From Pohlia nutans (Eukaryota; Streptophyta; Bryopsida; Bryales; Mniaceae): a stretch of 64,000 nucleotides of DNA. Below, in pieces: positions 34,728 through 46,090 of this stretch (positions within the stretch are counted from its first letter, which is position 1; the number at the start of each line of letters is the position of its first letter). The notes beneath the pieces were generated by a model. It did not search any database. It saw only the letters and a program-made list of their open reading frames with translations, and was not told where the DNA came from. The stretch covers positions 1,552,501 through 1,616,500 of the forward strand of contig CM040099.1 in assembly GCA_022496805.1 (NCBI GenBank), in the 5' to 3' direction. The translations under genes were made by a program, and so were the position numbers.

Positions 34728-35150
34728 TCTGATGTCACACTTTTGGCAACCAATGTTCAGAACAAGACATGTGGAGATTCTTCAATCACATGATTTTACA
34801 ATTTTAAATATTCCATGCAGACACCAGGAGTGCGATAAAAAAGAGTTCAGAGTTGTATTGCTTTGCCTTCCTTCTTGCGATTTGGTGCTTCTAAGTTATT
34901 TCTTTCCATCTAAGTTTTCAGAATCATCTGGAATCTTCTGTCCTTACTTTGTACACTCAGAACTCTTTAATGTCACACCTTTGTTACTTTGTACACTCAT
35001 AACTCTTTAATGTCACACTTTTGGCAACCGATGTTATTAGTTTAGAACAAGACATGTGGAGATTCTTCAATCACATGATTTTAGGATTTCAAATATTCCA
35101 TGCAGATGCCAGGAGTGTGATAAAAAGGAGTTCAGAGTTGTATTGCTGTT
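34728..35150 (+). pseudogene. Fragment of RBD1-type intron 3, partly duplicated
   Basis: The sense strand matches intron 3 of the RBD1-type gene (52,640 to 52,430): CACACTTTTGGCAACCAATG, AGACATGTGGAGATTCTTCA, GATAAAAAAGAGTTCAGAGTT-like. About 150 bp of it occurs twice, at 34,732-34,860 and 35,010-35,145. Confidence 0.85.
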
Positions 35151-35515
35151 AGTCTAAATGTGCTCTTAGAAAAGTCAACTCATGAAATTAAGCAACTAAA
35201 AAATCTCCAAAAATCACTACACTTAAAGTATTACGTTTTAACCTATCACAACAAATTTCATCCACGGATTGTTAATTACATCTTATTTGTAATCAAATTA
35301 CAAAAGAATTTCGGATTTTACTTTTCAAACTCTATAGATAAATATTGGTGATAACAATCGCAGATCTAAGTGTATGGATGGAACCTAAAATTCTTAATGT
35401 ACAACTTTTATTTTTCATCAAGTTCAAAATATCCCTCTTAATTGCATTTTATAATGCATCTTTGCAATACTGCCCAATCTACAGAAGGGTGAGGACGTTA
35501 AGAGGTTAGACTATC
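35150..35515 (-). mobile_element. Family L element, reverse copy
   Basis: It carries TAGTCTAAATGTGCTC at the left and GAGGACGTTAAGAGGTTAG at the right, both decayed forms of the family ends. It and its flank to 35,620 are the inverse of 41,793-42,473. Confidence 0.65.
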
Positions 35516-35779
35516 ACTTCCATCTGTTTCAAAATTCAGGTGGGAAAAAAAGGAAGAAAATGAAAGCAAAAAATTGACCGACTGCAAAAGTTGAAGCTGC
35601 AAACCAAACCAATGGCATTTTGCATCCGCTTGAGTGCACAACGCAGAATCACAACCCGAGTGTTGGTTGGCACAAATGAGGTAACTTTTGCGTTGTGCAT
35701 GAGAGTGGAATGCATAGACCGTTCTTAAGTGCGAACGTCGTATTGCATACTGTCTCCGAGGTTTCCGGAGTGCATGTAA

Positions 35780-36082
35780 GAGCATTCCCACCCATGCACG
35801 CTAGGACTAATTCTCCAAAATTATTCATCTATATTTGAAGGGCCCTTGCACTCACACTCCCCCACCTTTGCTCGTCCTTCACATATCAAAAATGCGAATC
35901 AAATAGTCAATGGACCAATCACAAGTAGAATGGGAGGACATAGTCAACTAAATAGTGATTTGAAGACCCAATTCCTAACACGCTAGGATACAGAGTCAAG
36001 AGGCATTTTGCAAGGGCCCTTGGCACTTTTCATCTACTTCTTGAGTGTGAGAGACTCTCTGAGGGCATGGGTGACCCAACTC
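35780..36082. mobile_element. GAGCATTCCCACCCATG-ended MITE, copy 1
   Basis: 303 bp, matching 61,347-61,658 throughout. The right end (GGCATGGGTGACCCAACTC) is a diverged complement of the left. Flanks are TAA and TTG. Confidence 0.8.
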
Positions 36083-36189
36083 TTGTGGATGCAAGACTGC
36101 ATTACATTTAGAAATGTCGGTGTGCACTTTGTCCAGGGTATTGAGAGTTGTAACAAGAGTTGACGGCCCTCAGCACAGGAAGAACGGGA

Positions 36190-36329
36190 GGGGGATACCC
36201 GGGGGGTACGCGGGAGGCCAATGCAGATTCACCCCCCCCCCCCCCCCCGTCCCACCTACTTGTTTAGAAAGTGGGGGGGGGGGGGGTAAATCTGCATTGG
36301 CTTCCCGCGTACCCCCCCGGTATCCCCCC
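36190..36329. mobile_element. 140-bp hairpin element with C and G runs
   Basis: Arms of about 50 bp starting GGGGGATACCCGGGGGGTAC are complementary to the right half. The centre holds a run of about 18 C at 36,232-36,249 and a G run at 36,273-36,286. It would fold into one long GC-rich hairpin. Confidence 0.8.
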
Positions 36330-37786
36330 TGGACCGAATGACGAGGCTGCAACATAATTATTCATCATTCATGTGCATAAGTAATTTGGATATTGTCTTC
36401 AAAGTTGCACGCCGGGAAAATATCAGGAAATAAGATGATTTGAAAGAAAACACTGCAGCACAGATAACTTCGACACACCGGTAGTGGATCTTTGAGTGGG
36501 TTACTAGCTTGGTGAATGGAATATTTCAAGTTATATTGATCCTTGCAGATGTAGAAAAGAGAGCGTAGAAAGGAGATAGACACATCCGAGGTCACAATCA
36601 CCAACCAATTTCTTGCCTTCAATTTGTGGATACCAACTTTCACTGAGTATTGGTGACATGTTAAGTTCTCTAATTACACAAAATAGTGCATTTAGGTTGC
36701 CTAAAAAATTAGGTTGCCTTACCCAAAAAAGTTATCTCATGAGTCACCACTTGTGTACGTGGAGGCCCATGAGTCTTTTTGAATACATGTGGTAAGAGTC
36801 CAAAAACTCGGGAGACTTGATGATACAAGTTATGTACATGTTTATTGCATAAATTATTGATGAACAGTTTTGCATACTTGTACAGTAATAATAAATATTT
36901 AAATAGTGTAAAATGTCGAGAAAATTGTGATGGGCAACCTAATTGCACTATTTAGGGAGGAAACGGTATAGAATAACTAGCTTTTGCAATAATCCATTTT
37001 GATGCGCCAACAAATTTTTGTGTTAGCAAGTTTTAAATAAGTTCTAAAGTAGGTGGAATTTTTCAATTCCAACCCAAAATGAGTAAAGTCTTGGACGCTT
37101 CAGTTAAAACTGGTGTTTAACTAAACATGTTTTGAAGTGCGACTGCAATCACCTGTGAAAGATGCCTACGTGGAGAGAGGAGAAGCCATTAAGTCACATT
37201 TGCACAACCAAAATAAACGCTACATTATACTATAAGTTTTGTAAATCATGTTAAAAAAGAAACTAAAATTGAACCGGTGACAATGTCAACCATGTATTTA
37301 TAATAGAGCTAATTTTCACTATTAGTTTGAGTGTGTGTTAATTTACGATTGGGTTCGGAGATGCCATAAACCATTAGAGAAAATTTCAGCCCAAAAGAAG
37401 GCCCCTTTCTTGCATGTGAAATGTGCATATAGAGGAAATATCAATCGGAATTAACAGTCAGAAACATGTAAGGTGAGCAGTCAGCTTGTGTGCCCCGTCA
37501 GATTTATAATAAAAAAATAATTAAAAAATAAAAGTTTTGAGTACACACGCATGATAATCATGATCAGCATGACTTCTTAATAAAATTTTGAAAAAAAATC
37601 TATTTTTTTGTTCTCCCATAACTACACATCTCCTCAATCTGAAAGGACCCTTCACAGGACTGAAACTTCCTTTAATGCCACATGAGGTTCTTTAGCCCTT
37701 GTAAGTTGTACCTAGGAATAAGAATCGTTGCACGAGAATTGCTATAGCAGATTTTGGAATATTGGACATACCATGTAATTCTTTAG

Positions 37787-38335
37787 TTAACCCCTAAAAG
37801 CCCGAGGGGTATTGGACAAAACATAGATGTGTTATAATATGTGCCTTCCATACGTTTGATGAAGGTTGGTTCAATAGACAAAATGTAGAGTATCATCTTT
37901 ACAAATTATCCGTACGGTCAAACTTCCTAAATAATCTTTAGATCAATTTTTAATGAATTTAAAAGCATTAACCTTCGAAAATTTGTATAAATTATAATTT
38001 TCAATTTTAGAGTTCAAAATTTAGTACGATTGGTTAAAGTTGGGCTATCTATCGTAAACTTCAAAAAAGCAAGAGAAACGATGGAGGAATCATCATTACT
38101 TTCCCCAAATAGCAAATTTTGTAACACTGAGACAATGTTGAGGTGATCTACTTTGAAAAATTCTCCCGGGTGGAGTTTAACTCGGATTGCCATAATTCAA
38201 ATTGGGTTGGAAAGTAGACTTGATGTAGTATTTTAAAATATTTTTTATTTTTTCAAAAAAATATTTTTTTGTTCCAGGCAGCCCGTTTTTCCGGGCAGCG
38301 ATCAGAAAATGGTCGCTCGGGAGCTTAGGGGTTAA
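37787..38335. mobile_element. TTAA-flanked element absent from copy C
   Basis: Ends are CCCCTAAAAGCCCGAGGGG and CCCGGGAGCTTAGGGG-like, flanked by TTAA. Copy C shows the uninterrupted site TTTAGTTACAGAATGATGG (reverse complement near 48,825), consistent with a TTAA duplication plus one base change. Confidence 0.88.
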
Positions 38336-39019
38336 AGAATGATGGTGGAGAGTTGGAAGTTCATAATAGCCCCATGTCAAAAATCACATGTTTTGAATAT
38401 TTTATCTTCCATACAAAGAGAGCAAAAGGGTGAACCTTCGCAAGGGCTAAAGAACCATATGCAACCACCATCGCGGCATGGAAGAATATCAACTGGCACA
38501 ACAAAACTTCCTAACAACTCAAAGTTCACTCTACATGCAATCCCTAAATCAACTAAAGATAAATGACTGATTACGATGGTTCCATTTTTTTTGGGTTGAA
38601 TTCGGAAATTAAAAATCCAAAAGTGTGATATACATAATTGGATTATATACCTGATTAGAAGTGAAAGCATTTTGGAATATATTGAAAGGTACATTTTATT
38701 CACAGATATGGTCTTCCAAAGTTGGACTCATTACAAGGTGGATCATGCCACGAAAGCTAAGTTGAGGCTGAATCACGTTATGTCAATGACTCACATTTCA
38801 TCTCTGCATCACATCTAACCCATTCAAGACGAAAATGAAACAAGTCCAATATACATTGTTTTTTCAACAATTCACAGATTATTCCAAAAGTTTAAAAAAA
38901 CTTTGAAAGTTTCAAGGAAGATGAATAATATGATGAACAATCACCAAAACAAGTTCATTGAGCAATTATTATTTTTGTAGGATTTATGCACAAGGTTTTG
39001 TAGCACTTTAGCACTTGTA

Positions 39020-39406
39020 AGGTTGATTGTCCTAAAACCACCAACTTAAGCAATCTCGCCTATTTTTGGCAATGCCAAATTAAAAAGAAATGACCGCTTT
39101 CAAAATAGGTTTTGATGAGGATTGCAAAAACTTGCAACATCTAATTTGCATTTGTCGATTTTATACAAAATTCCAAAGTGGAAAGTAACCTGTGACCCAA
39201 ATCAAACCTCTAGGTTTCACACCATGTGGTACTAACTTTCACTCATAATGATACCCAAAACCACCAACTCTTTCTTTGCAATGCTTGGAGTGCCATTGGT
39301 TTACTTGAATAGTGAAATTGGTGATTTTGGGTGTCAACTGTGATAGCCCCAAGAAAAGTCTACATGTCATAATTGGGGGAGGTGGTAGTTTTAGGACATC
39401 CTACCT
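39020..39406 (+). mobile_element. TA-type MITE family A, inserted in copy B
   Basis: TA flanks both ends (39,018-39,019 and 39,407-39,408). The corresponding site in copy A is uninterrupted (CTTGTAAGTTGTACCTAGG at about 25,957). Confidence 0.9.
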
Positions 39407-39409
39407 TAA

Positions 39410-39901
39410 GAGCATTTGCACCCTTGCTCGCTAAACGTGGCTGGAGGGACGTTTGGAGGGCTCGGGCTGGAAAATTGTCTTCACCGCAATTCCAGCAACG
39501 GACAAATCTTCTCCAGGCTCCTCAAATATGCCCTCTGCCTCGCTATTGTCGAGAGTCGCGGAGCTTCCTGGGCGTGTCCCAAACACGGAGCAAATTTGGC
39601 AGATTGCGTCGGTGAGGGACAAATCGCAGCCTGCTCCAGATATCGCAGGCTTTCAAGCCGGCCACCTAAGCGCATGGGCCCAAACACGGCCAATGTGGCG
39701 TCGATTATAGTGGTGATCCAGCTAATTCGGCGAGCCCCAAACACAGAGCGCATCAGCCAGGCCCGGATTCCAAGAGCTCTTTCACAAATTTGAGGAGTGC
39801 CGGTGAGAGACAAATTATTTGGCGAGTCAGTGATCGTCCGTGGAGCCCGCTGCGCGCCCTTTGGCGAGTAGCAGATGACGAGCAGGGGTGCAGATGCTCA
39901 A
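39410..39901. mobile_element. GAGCATTTGCACCC-ended element, 0.49 kb
   Basis: The left end GAGCATTTGCACCCTTGCTC is complementary to GAGCAGGGGTGCAGATGCTC at the right. It is more GC-rich than its surroundings. Several overlapping open frames exist, none like a known protein. It sits next to the family A MITE in copy B and is absent from A and C. Confidence 0.8.
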
Positions 39902-40241
39902 AGTTGTACCTAGGAATAAGAAGCAATGTTGATATGATGAGAAGACGTGAACTTGAAAGTTATTAATTTTAGTACAATCTAACTACAATAGTCGATCTTA
40001 GCAATCAACAGACATCAACTAGCTATTTGCAGTAACCCATTCTGTAAGATTCTTCCTTTGACTGTACTGGGTGATCCCAGCCACTTGGCACAAGGGTAAT
40101 AGTGAGAACCTTCATTTATAGAACATTTTTGGCGCATGTTTTTTGAAGCTCCTCCCACAATGCTTCGTGGGGGTTCGTACTTCGTACACCAACCTGGCCT
40201 CAGGCCATTTTTGGCGCAAGTTGACACAAGGTTGGATGTCC

Positions 40242-41788
40242 GGGTCGCGTTCAACCCACCCCATCGAAGATCGGGGTCTTCTGATATTCCCGGTCATACT
40301 CTTCATCGTCGTCTCCATCATCGAAGTTTCAAATCCCTAATCTCCTGTGGTCTCTCCTGTGGCGCCACCGTTTTGAGTGTTCTCGGAATCATTTCAATGT
40401 CGTTCAATCACTATTAGTCAGTATTGAATATTCATGCCTAGCCTTAAGAGTTGATGAGTTGATCAATATACACTTGTTTTAACAGCTCTCTGGGTAGCCA
40501 TATTAGAGAAATTTGCAAAGTCTGGGGATGACTGCTCCAGAGTGGATCCCCCATCCTGAATATTTGAGTTATCCTAGAAATTCATCACACAAGCACAAGA
40601 GAGGTGTATCGGGTTAAGTTTGGAAGCCCATGAGGCTCTTGGGGGCCGCGAGGTCCAAGGTTCAATCCTTGGCTATTTTCCAACTATCTAGCATTTTAAT
40701 GGTTGGCCTTTGGTCCCATACCCAGTGGCACGTCTTGACACGGGAGCAAACTCATTCACCCATGTTTACTTACCAGAAATATAACTCATCCGGTTTTTAT
40801 TTTGGAACCCGACACTCCTACTTTTATTGTCTTGTGAGCCAAAATCTTTGCTGAAGCAGTACCGAAAGCCTAAGATTTCAGGACTTTACGAATTTCTCTA
40901 TTATTGGATGTTTTCTTATTGAATTTTAGGAAGGATTTCGGTGTCACAATTACAGCTACTTATACATGAGCTGCACTGATATATTGTTGAGACAACGCAC
41001 TCCCTAGCATTGTGCTCACAGAATTGCAGCTACTTTGCTGATGATTGAGAGTTGAACATGTTTGATGACCGTGTGTACACGTTCAGTATCATAATACATA
41101 CAATGTTTCATTTTCCTTTGCAATCGGGCTGATTGAGGGATCCATGATTCCAGAAGACCATGTCTGGCTACATTGAAGAGCTTTGGTATATATGTACTCA
41201 GGATTGCGTATGTCAACAAATTTGAGAATCCAATGATGAAAAGAGAATTTAATAATTATGGCAAAGATAAGTCAGCCTGCACCACCTGAAGTTTTGATCA
41301 GCCAATTATTCAATAGGCTGCAAAGGTCCCTTATGAAGATGAGCTTCCGATGAAGCAAGGTGAAGCTACTGAAGCATCGAAGATTACAAGCTTTCTACGA
41401 CTATGAAGCCCATAATTATGCTAAGCGTATCATAACTAAGCGCATCATAACTTAGGTTGTGCTCCTAAGTGCAGATCGTGAGGCAGATCATGAGGCATGA
41501 AACACATGCATGATCGAGGAATTCCTCATGGAGAACTCAAATCCAAGAACACTCAAATTGGTGGCGCCACAGGAGAGACCACAGGAGTGTCGAAGCAGAT
41601 TAGGAATCTAAAACTTGGATGATGGATACGGCGATGAAGAGGGTGGGAGACGACGATGAAGAGTACGACGATGAAGACCGGGAAGATCAGAAGACCCCGA
41701 TCGTGAGACTTCCAAGAACTGGATTCCAACTAGTGGCTCCCACCCATCCCGCTCGAGAAGTTCGATGGGGTGGGTTTAACGCGACCCC
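40242..41788. mobile_element. Element with inverted repeats of 150-220 bp (MULE-like)
   Basis: GGGTCGCGTT...AACCCACCCCATCGA at the left is complementary to TCGATGGGGTGGGTTTAACG at the right. The arms continue with gaps to CCTGTGGCGCCACC (40,370) and GGTGGCGCCACAGGAGAG (41,560). Long arms suggest a Mutator-like or foldback element. I see no transposase and no clear target duplication. Confidence 0.7.
40618..40860 (+). repeat. tRNA-derived SINE-like sequence inside the long-repeat element
   Basis: GAGGTCCAAGGTTCAATCC at 40,650-40,668 carries a good B box. The upstream A-box match is weak. It could be a SINE nested in the element. Confidence 0.4.
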
Positions 41789-41902
41789 CCATTGGTTTGG
41801 TTTGGTTTGCAACTTCAACTTCTTTTGCAGTCGGTCAATTTTTTGCCTTCTTTTTCTTCCCTTTTTTTCCACCTGAATTTTGAAACAGATGGAAGTGATA
41901 GT

Positions 41903-42473
41903 CTAACTCCTAAATGTCTTCACCCGCTCTAAATTGGGCAATTTTGTAAAGATGCATTATAAAATGCAATTAAAAGGGATATTTGAAACTTGATGGATAA
42001 TAAAAGTTGTACATTATGAATTTTAGGTTTCATCCATACAGTTAGATCTGCGATCGCTATCACCAATGTTTTTCTATAGAATTTGAAAAGTTAAATCCAA
42101 AATTCTTTTGTAATTTGATTACAAATAAGATATAATTAACAATCCTTGGATGAAATCTATCGTGATGGGTGAAATGTATACTTTAAGTGTAGTGATTTTT
42201 TAGTTGCTTAATTTTATGAGTTGACTTTTTTAAGAGCACATTTAGACTAAAATCTTCGAATTTTTTGATGAATCACTACAACATGAAATGAGCCATAAAA
42301 ATTTCACAAGTCATCCCCTTTCTAATCAAATCAAACAATCATGCGTGAAGCTAACTTCCCATAAATCTTTAGTAAAGAATTCACTTTGCCATGAGTCGAT
42401 GATGGATAAAAAAAAAAAAAACTTCATTTCTGTACATTGTCCACTTTCTGGACGGTTGGATGTTTAGTGTTAA
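41903..42473 (+). mobile_element. Family L element
   Basis: It starts CTAACTCCTAAATGTC and ends GGATGTTTAGTGTTAA, matching the ends of 24,410-24,986, with the same interior blocks. Confidence 0.75.
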
Positions 42474-42864
42474 ACTCAAGTTCACTCCAATATAACAATG
42501 GGCGTCTTGGTTACCGATTATGCATGGGGACCGCGGCAACATTCTTCAAACCTTATTGGACCACACCCTTTCACTACAGTGTTGCTATAGAGTAAAGTAC
42601 TAACAAAGTAATTCAACTCTTCAACCTTCGTTGCTTGGACCAACTTAAGTTGGAGAAAATCCTCTGTGAATCCTCTGATCCCCTTACGAAATGCTTGAGA
42701 TTCGAAGATGTAACAATTTGCCTAAGTATGTTACGGCAAACTACGAAGCTCAATAAGTCATGGCATCAAGTTATATGATATTATAATGGCCACTTTGTTA
42801 CTGATTGTTGCAAAGTTCATGGACTCCTTTGATCTGGGACACGGCCCAACTCCTGATTCAGCAA
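42474..42864. other. Spacer, nothing recognised
   Basis: No supported gene or repeat was found. Confidence 0.4.
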
Positions 42865-43187
42865 TTAACCCCTAAACGTCCCAGCGTCCAGAAACTGGAT
42901 CACGAACAGATTCAAAGCTTTGCAACTTTCTCATACAGCCTCGGATGATTTTCATCCAAGTCCTCTTTGTAAGCATATTAAATTCTCCATCAATTACAAT
43001 AAATCTCTCATGATGAGGAGCTCTTGATAACATTGGAGAGGCCTCCAACTACAAGTATGTCAAATTTGTTGGATAGATTTTATTTAAACTTGCAATGGTC
43101 CTCTCATGTACATCTAAACCATGCTAATATCTACTTCTGAGGCTAGGATCTACTTTTGTTCAAAGGGTTGGAACGTTTAGGGGTTAA
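42865..43187 (-). mobile_element. TTAA-flanked MITE, same subfamily as the VPS25 intron 5 copy
   Basis: TTAA at both edges, with ends CCCCTAAACGTCCCAG and GGAACGTTTAGGGG. The reverse complement matches 17,022-17,351 end to end. Confidence 0.88.
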
Positions 43188-43189
43188 CC

Positions 43190-43860
43190 CTTGACCCTTT
43201 AGTGCCTAGGTACCTAGGAAGTGGTCATTAGGTCACTAGAAAATGAAATGTTGTAAAATCTGTGAACCATTTTGTCAAATGTATGAAGTTTAGATGTGTA
43301 ACTTTTGATTTTGCACAGGATGCAATTTTATTTTTTTGGAATTAGAATTTCTTAGATATCCAAATATCTTTGTATAAAACACCAAAATTACTGCAAATTT
43401 CCCAAAATACAACAAATATTTTCAAGTATAACACATGTACTATGCGATATTTCTTGTGTTTTGAAGTTTGTTATCTTGTATTTATTTTTTGAGTTGTGTT
43501 CTCTTGTTCATGTTCCATTAGTGTATGTATTCCAATCTTGATCAATGTACCAACTCCTTTCATATTTTAATGCATAAATTATTGTCTTAAACTGTATATG
43601 GATGTCACTCTCACTTAAAAATTACACAATATTTATATATGAGTCCATTCTTGGTATAAAAGATTGGAATGGAGAGGTGTTGACTTAGGTCATTGCTGAA
43701 TCTTTGATTTCATTTTTGAAAATATAACCCAAATTCTATTTGTCATGAACATAGTTATATATGAAGTTACACACCTTCCAAAATATCATTTTTTAGTGTG
43801 CATGATACTGTTCAAAAACACACTATAATCTTTCAATCCAACAGTTTGATTTTACCAAGA
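43190..43860. other. AT-rich spacer, nothing recognised
   Basis: No gene is visible. It begins with another TTAACCC-type end (TTAACCCTTGACCCTTTAG), whose partner was not found. Confidence 0.4.
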
Positions 43861-43864
43861 TTTA

Positions 43865-44010
43865 ATGGACACTTGCCATTATATGAGGGAATTTTGTAGG
43901 AGTCAAGCAATTAAGACAAACTTAAGATGTGAAAACAAAGAAAATCCATGAGCATCTAAGAGGACCGGAGAAAATCCCAGCAACTTTAGTAGGGGTACAA
44001 AGTCTAGGGT
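43865..44010 (+). repeat. Dispersed repeat K, copy 3
   Basis: It is the direct partner of 25,260-25,395 and ends 15 bp before RBD1-type homology resumes at 44,025. Confidence 0.65.
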
Positions 44011-44024
44011 TTAAGAATGTCGTG

Positions 44025-44597
44025 CACAGTACAAACCCCAGTTGCTGCTTTTGCCTCGCTCAGAAGCCGCTTCTCCAGTATCTCCACTCTCTCTTGTTCA
44101 TTTTTAGATGATAGCTGGAGCTTCCTCTCCATTTCCTTGAGTTTGGCTTCTAATTCCTTGATTTTCTCGACAGAGTAAATTAATCCTCCTGATCCACATC
44201 TAACGATTCCCTCACCTTCACTCTTGAGCCACCAACTTCTTCATCAGTATTCATATCCTTTACTAATTAGGTTCAAACATGCCATTGATGACTTCTCACC
44301 TACATAGACAGTACGCCATAATAAAATTGCAAAACCACTCTCCAACATTAGTGAATGTCAAGACTAGCGGTAATTAATTACATGTGGCTCAAAGGAACAA
44401 AATAACTTAGAAGCACCTGGAAACTGCCCAAATCACAAGAAGGAAGAAAACCAATACAACTCTGAACTCTTTATTATCACACTCCTGGTATCTGCATGAA
44501 ATATTTGAAATTGCAAAATCATATGATTAAAGAATCTCTACATGTCTTGTTCTGAACTAATGAACATTGGTTGCCAAAAGTGTGACATCAAGGAGAT
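44025..44597 (-). pseudogene. Fragment of a duplicated RBD1-type gene (exon 4 part joined to intron 3)
   Basis: It matches 51,583-51,812 of the intact gene (AGAAGCCGCTTCTCCAGTAT, TTCCTCTCCATTTCCTTGAG), then jumps to 52,287-52,600, with about 475 bp deleted. An inserted AATT near 44,181 breaks the frame. Continuous homology with 25,020-25,187 across the intervening 18.8 kb suggests they were once one copy. Confidence 0.9.
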
Positions 44598-44599
44598 CT

Positions 44600-45333
44600 G
44601 ACGGGATCTCCGCCGCATTGAACACATTATTAGCATTGCCGGACTTGATAGCATGGTCACCGCTGTCTATGAATCCAACCGGCGCAAAACGATCCTCGGC
44701 CGCCTAATGCAACCCAGTGGCGGCGGCATCGACTGCCAGACCTGCGCCTGCCGCCGCGGCCCCACCGACAACCGCTCCTGCGCCTGCTGTGGCCACTATG
44801 GCTGATATCACCACCGACGGACGAGTGAATTCGTCCGTCCTTCGATAGCAACCCTCCGTATCCCCAGTCGCATGTTGCACAATCTCGACAACGTGTCCTA
44901 CCACCGGAGTGATCTCCGCTCCTGCGCCTGCTGTGGCCCCTGTGGCTAATAACACCACCGACGGACGAGTCAATTCGTCCGTCCACCGATTGCCACCCTC
45001 CGTATCCCCAGTCGCATGTTGCACAATCTCGACAACCTTTCCTACCACCGGAGTGTTCTCCGCAATAGACTTCCATGCTTCGGCCTGACGGCGCTTCAGC
45101 AGCTCCACCTCCTCTTGATCGCCGTTCGCCGCAGCCACCGCCATGTGAATGTTGGCTCCGATGGCACTCACCTCACTGTAGTTCTTCAATGTCTGGCCGG
45201 CCCCTTCTATCAGCTCATCTGCTGCTGCGGATTGACCCGCAACTGCACATGCCCCAGCTGCGATCACCTTCGCACCTGCCTCGACAACTGTCAAAACCTC
45301 TCCCACACCGGGTATTGCCTGAAGGAACTCCAT
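44600..45333 (-). pseudogene. Broken copy of the 560-residue gene
   Basis: The start (MEFLQAIPGVGEV, 45,333) and about 200 residues are closely related to the gene at 32,251. A 144-bp segment containing TPVVGxVVEIVQHATGDTEG is tandemly duplicated in frame. The frame then meets a TAG at 44,704 and a frameshift. Homology ends near 44,605 where RBD1 intron 3 sequence begins, so the C-terminal two-thirds are missing. Confidence 0.9.
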
Positions 45334-45784
45334 GCTGATTAGTTGCACAACTGAGGTGATATAGAGAAATATGTACGTCGAGGGTAGGAGCCACAGACTC
45401 CAAATGGGAGGAAGGTTTCGGCAGTTCAACAAACACACAAAACCAGAAGGAGATCAAATGCAGCGCCGCTTGGATCGGTGGCAGTTCCGTGCTCCAAAAC
45501 ACATTACTAGCTCCCTATCTATCCGGCCAGAGTTGATTCGAATGAAAGGTGCACCTGCAACGGGCATAAGAGTTACAGTATTCATGAGTTGTAAGCATGC
45601 GACTTCTAGACACAATTTATAAGTTGTACCACAAATCGAAGAGCAAGCTGAAAACCAAGTTTCGTGTGAAATATAGTTCTAAGAATGTCCTTTGCTAGAG
45701 ATTATTGCACACAAGTTCATCTCCCTCTCAGTAACCTGATTTGGTTGTCAAGTTCTTGAATGTTTCGTGAGATATGAATTTACG

Positions 45785-46090
45785 TCATGCAGTGATTTTT
45801 GGTTGCTAATTTTAGCCAAATTGCTACATAAACTTGGGTTGGCTAGTTTATACAAAGGATTTTTGGGGAAAAAGAAGGAATAATACCCAGATTTCCTACA
45901 TGGAGTCAACATGTGTAACCACTTTAAACTTAGGTATCACCCATGTATTGCCTAAGCTGCACCTAGGTAGCACATGTCTATTACCCTGATATTACCTATC
46001 CAAGGAGCCTAGATTGATCTCCAAGCTATGAAAAACAAGCAAAAACACAAATGCTAAAATGTCTCTTGACAAAAAAATCACTGGTACATA
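45785..46090 (-). pseudogene. Fragment of RBD1-type intron 1, copy C
   Basis: This is the inverse counterpart of 31,450-31,785, with a single-copy form of the 11-bp unit that is expanded there. Confidence 0.75.

Larger units (their letters stand above)
25395..35150 (+). repeat. Segmental duplication, copy A (direct)
   Basis: The order of homologous blocks matches copy C (49,550 down to 44,025, inverted), and its first 850 bp also match copy B (38,440-40,228). Copy A contains the only intact 560-residue gene and has acquired extra transposons absent from C (for example at 30,862-31,094 and 26,234-27,810). Confidence 0.8.
36640..40230 (+). repeat. Segmental duplication, partial copy B (direct)
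   Basis: 36,640-37,690 is the inverse of 48,920-49,550. 37,690-40,228 matches 48,930-47,790 (inverse) and, from 38,440, copy A from 25,395. It ends in the first 13 bases of a family A MITE, broken by the element at 40,242. There are no genes. Confidence 0.75.

Noticed and set aside
39373..39813. Overlapping frames of 63-125 codons on both strands
   Set aside because: They lie inside a GC-rich element with inverted ends (39,410-39,901) and resemble no protein.
25260..44010. Repeat K pair read as the two LTRs of one retrotransposon
   Set aside because: Homologous lengths are only about 130-150 bp, no TG...CA ends, primer-binding site or gag/pol sequence is visible, and the interior is the duplicated locus.
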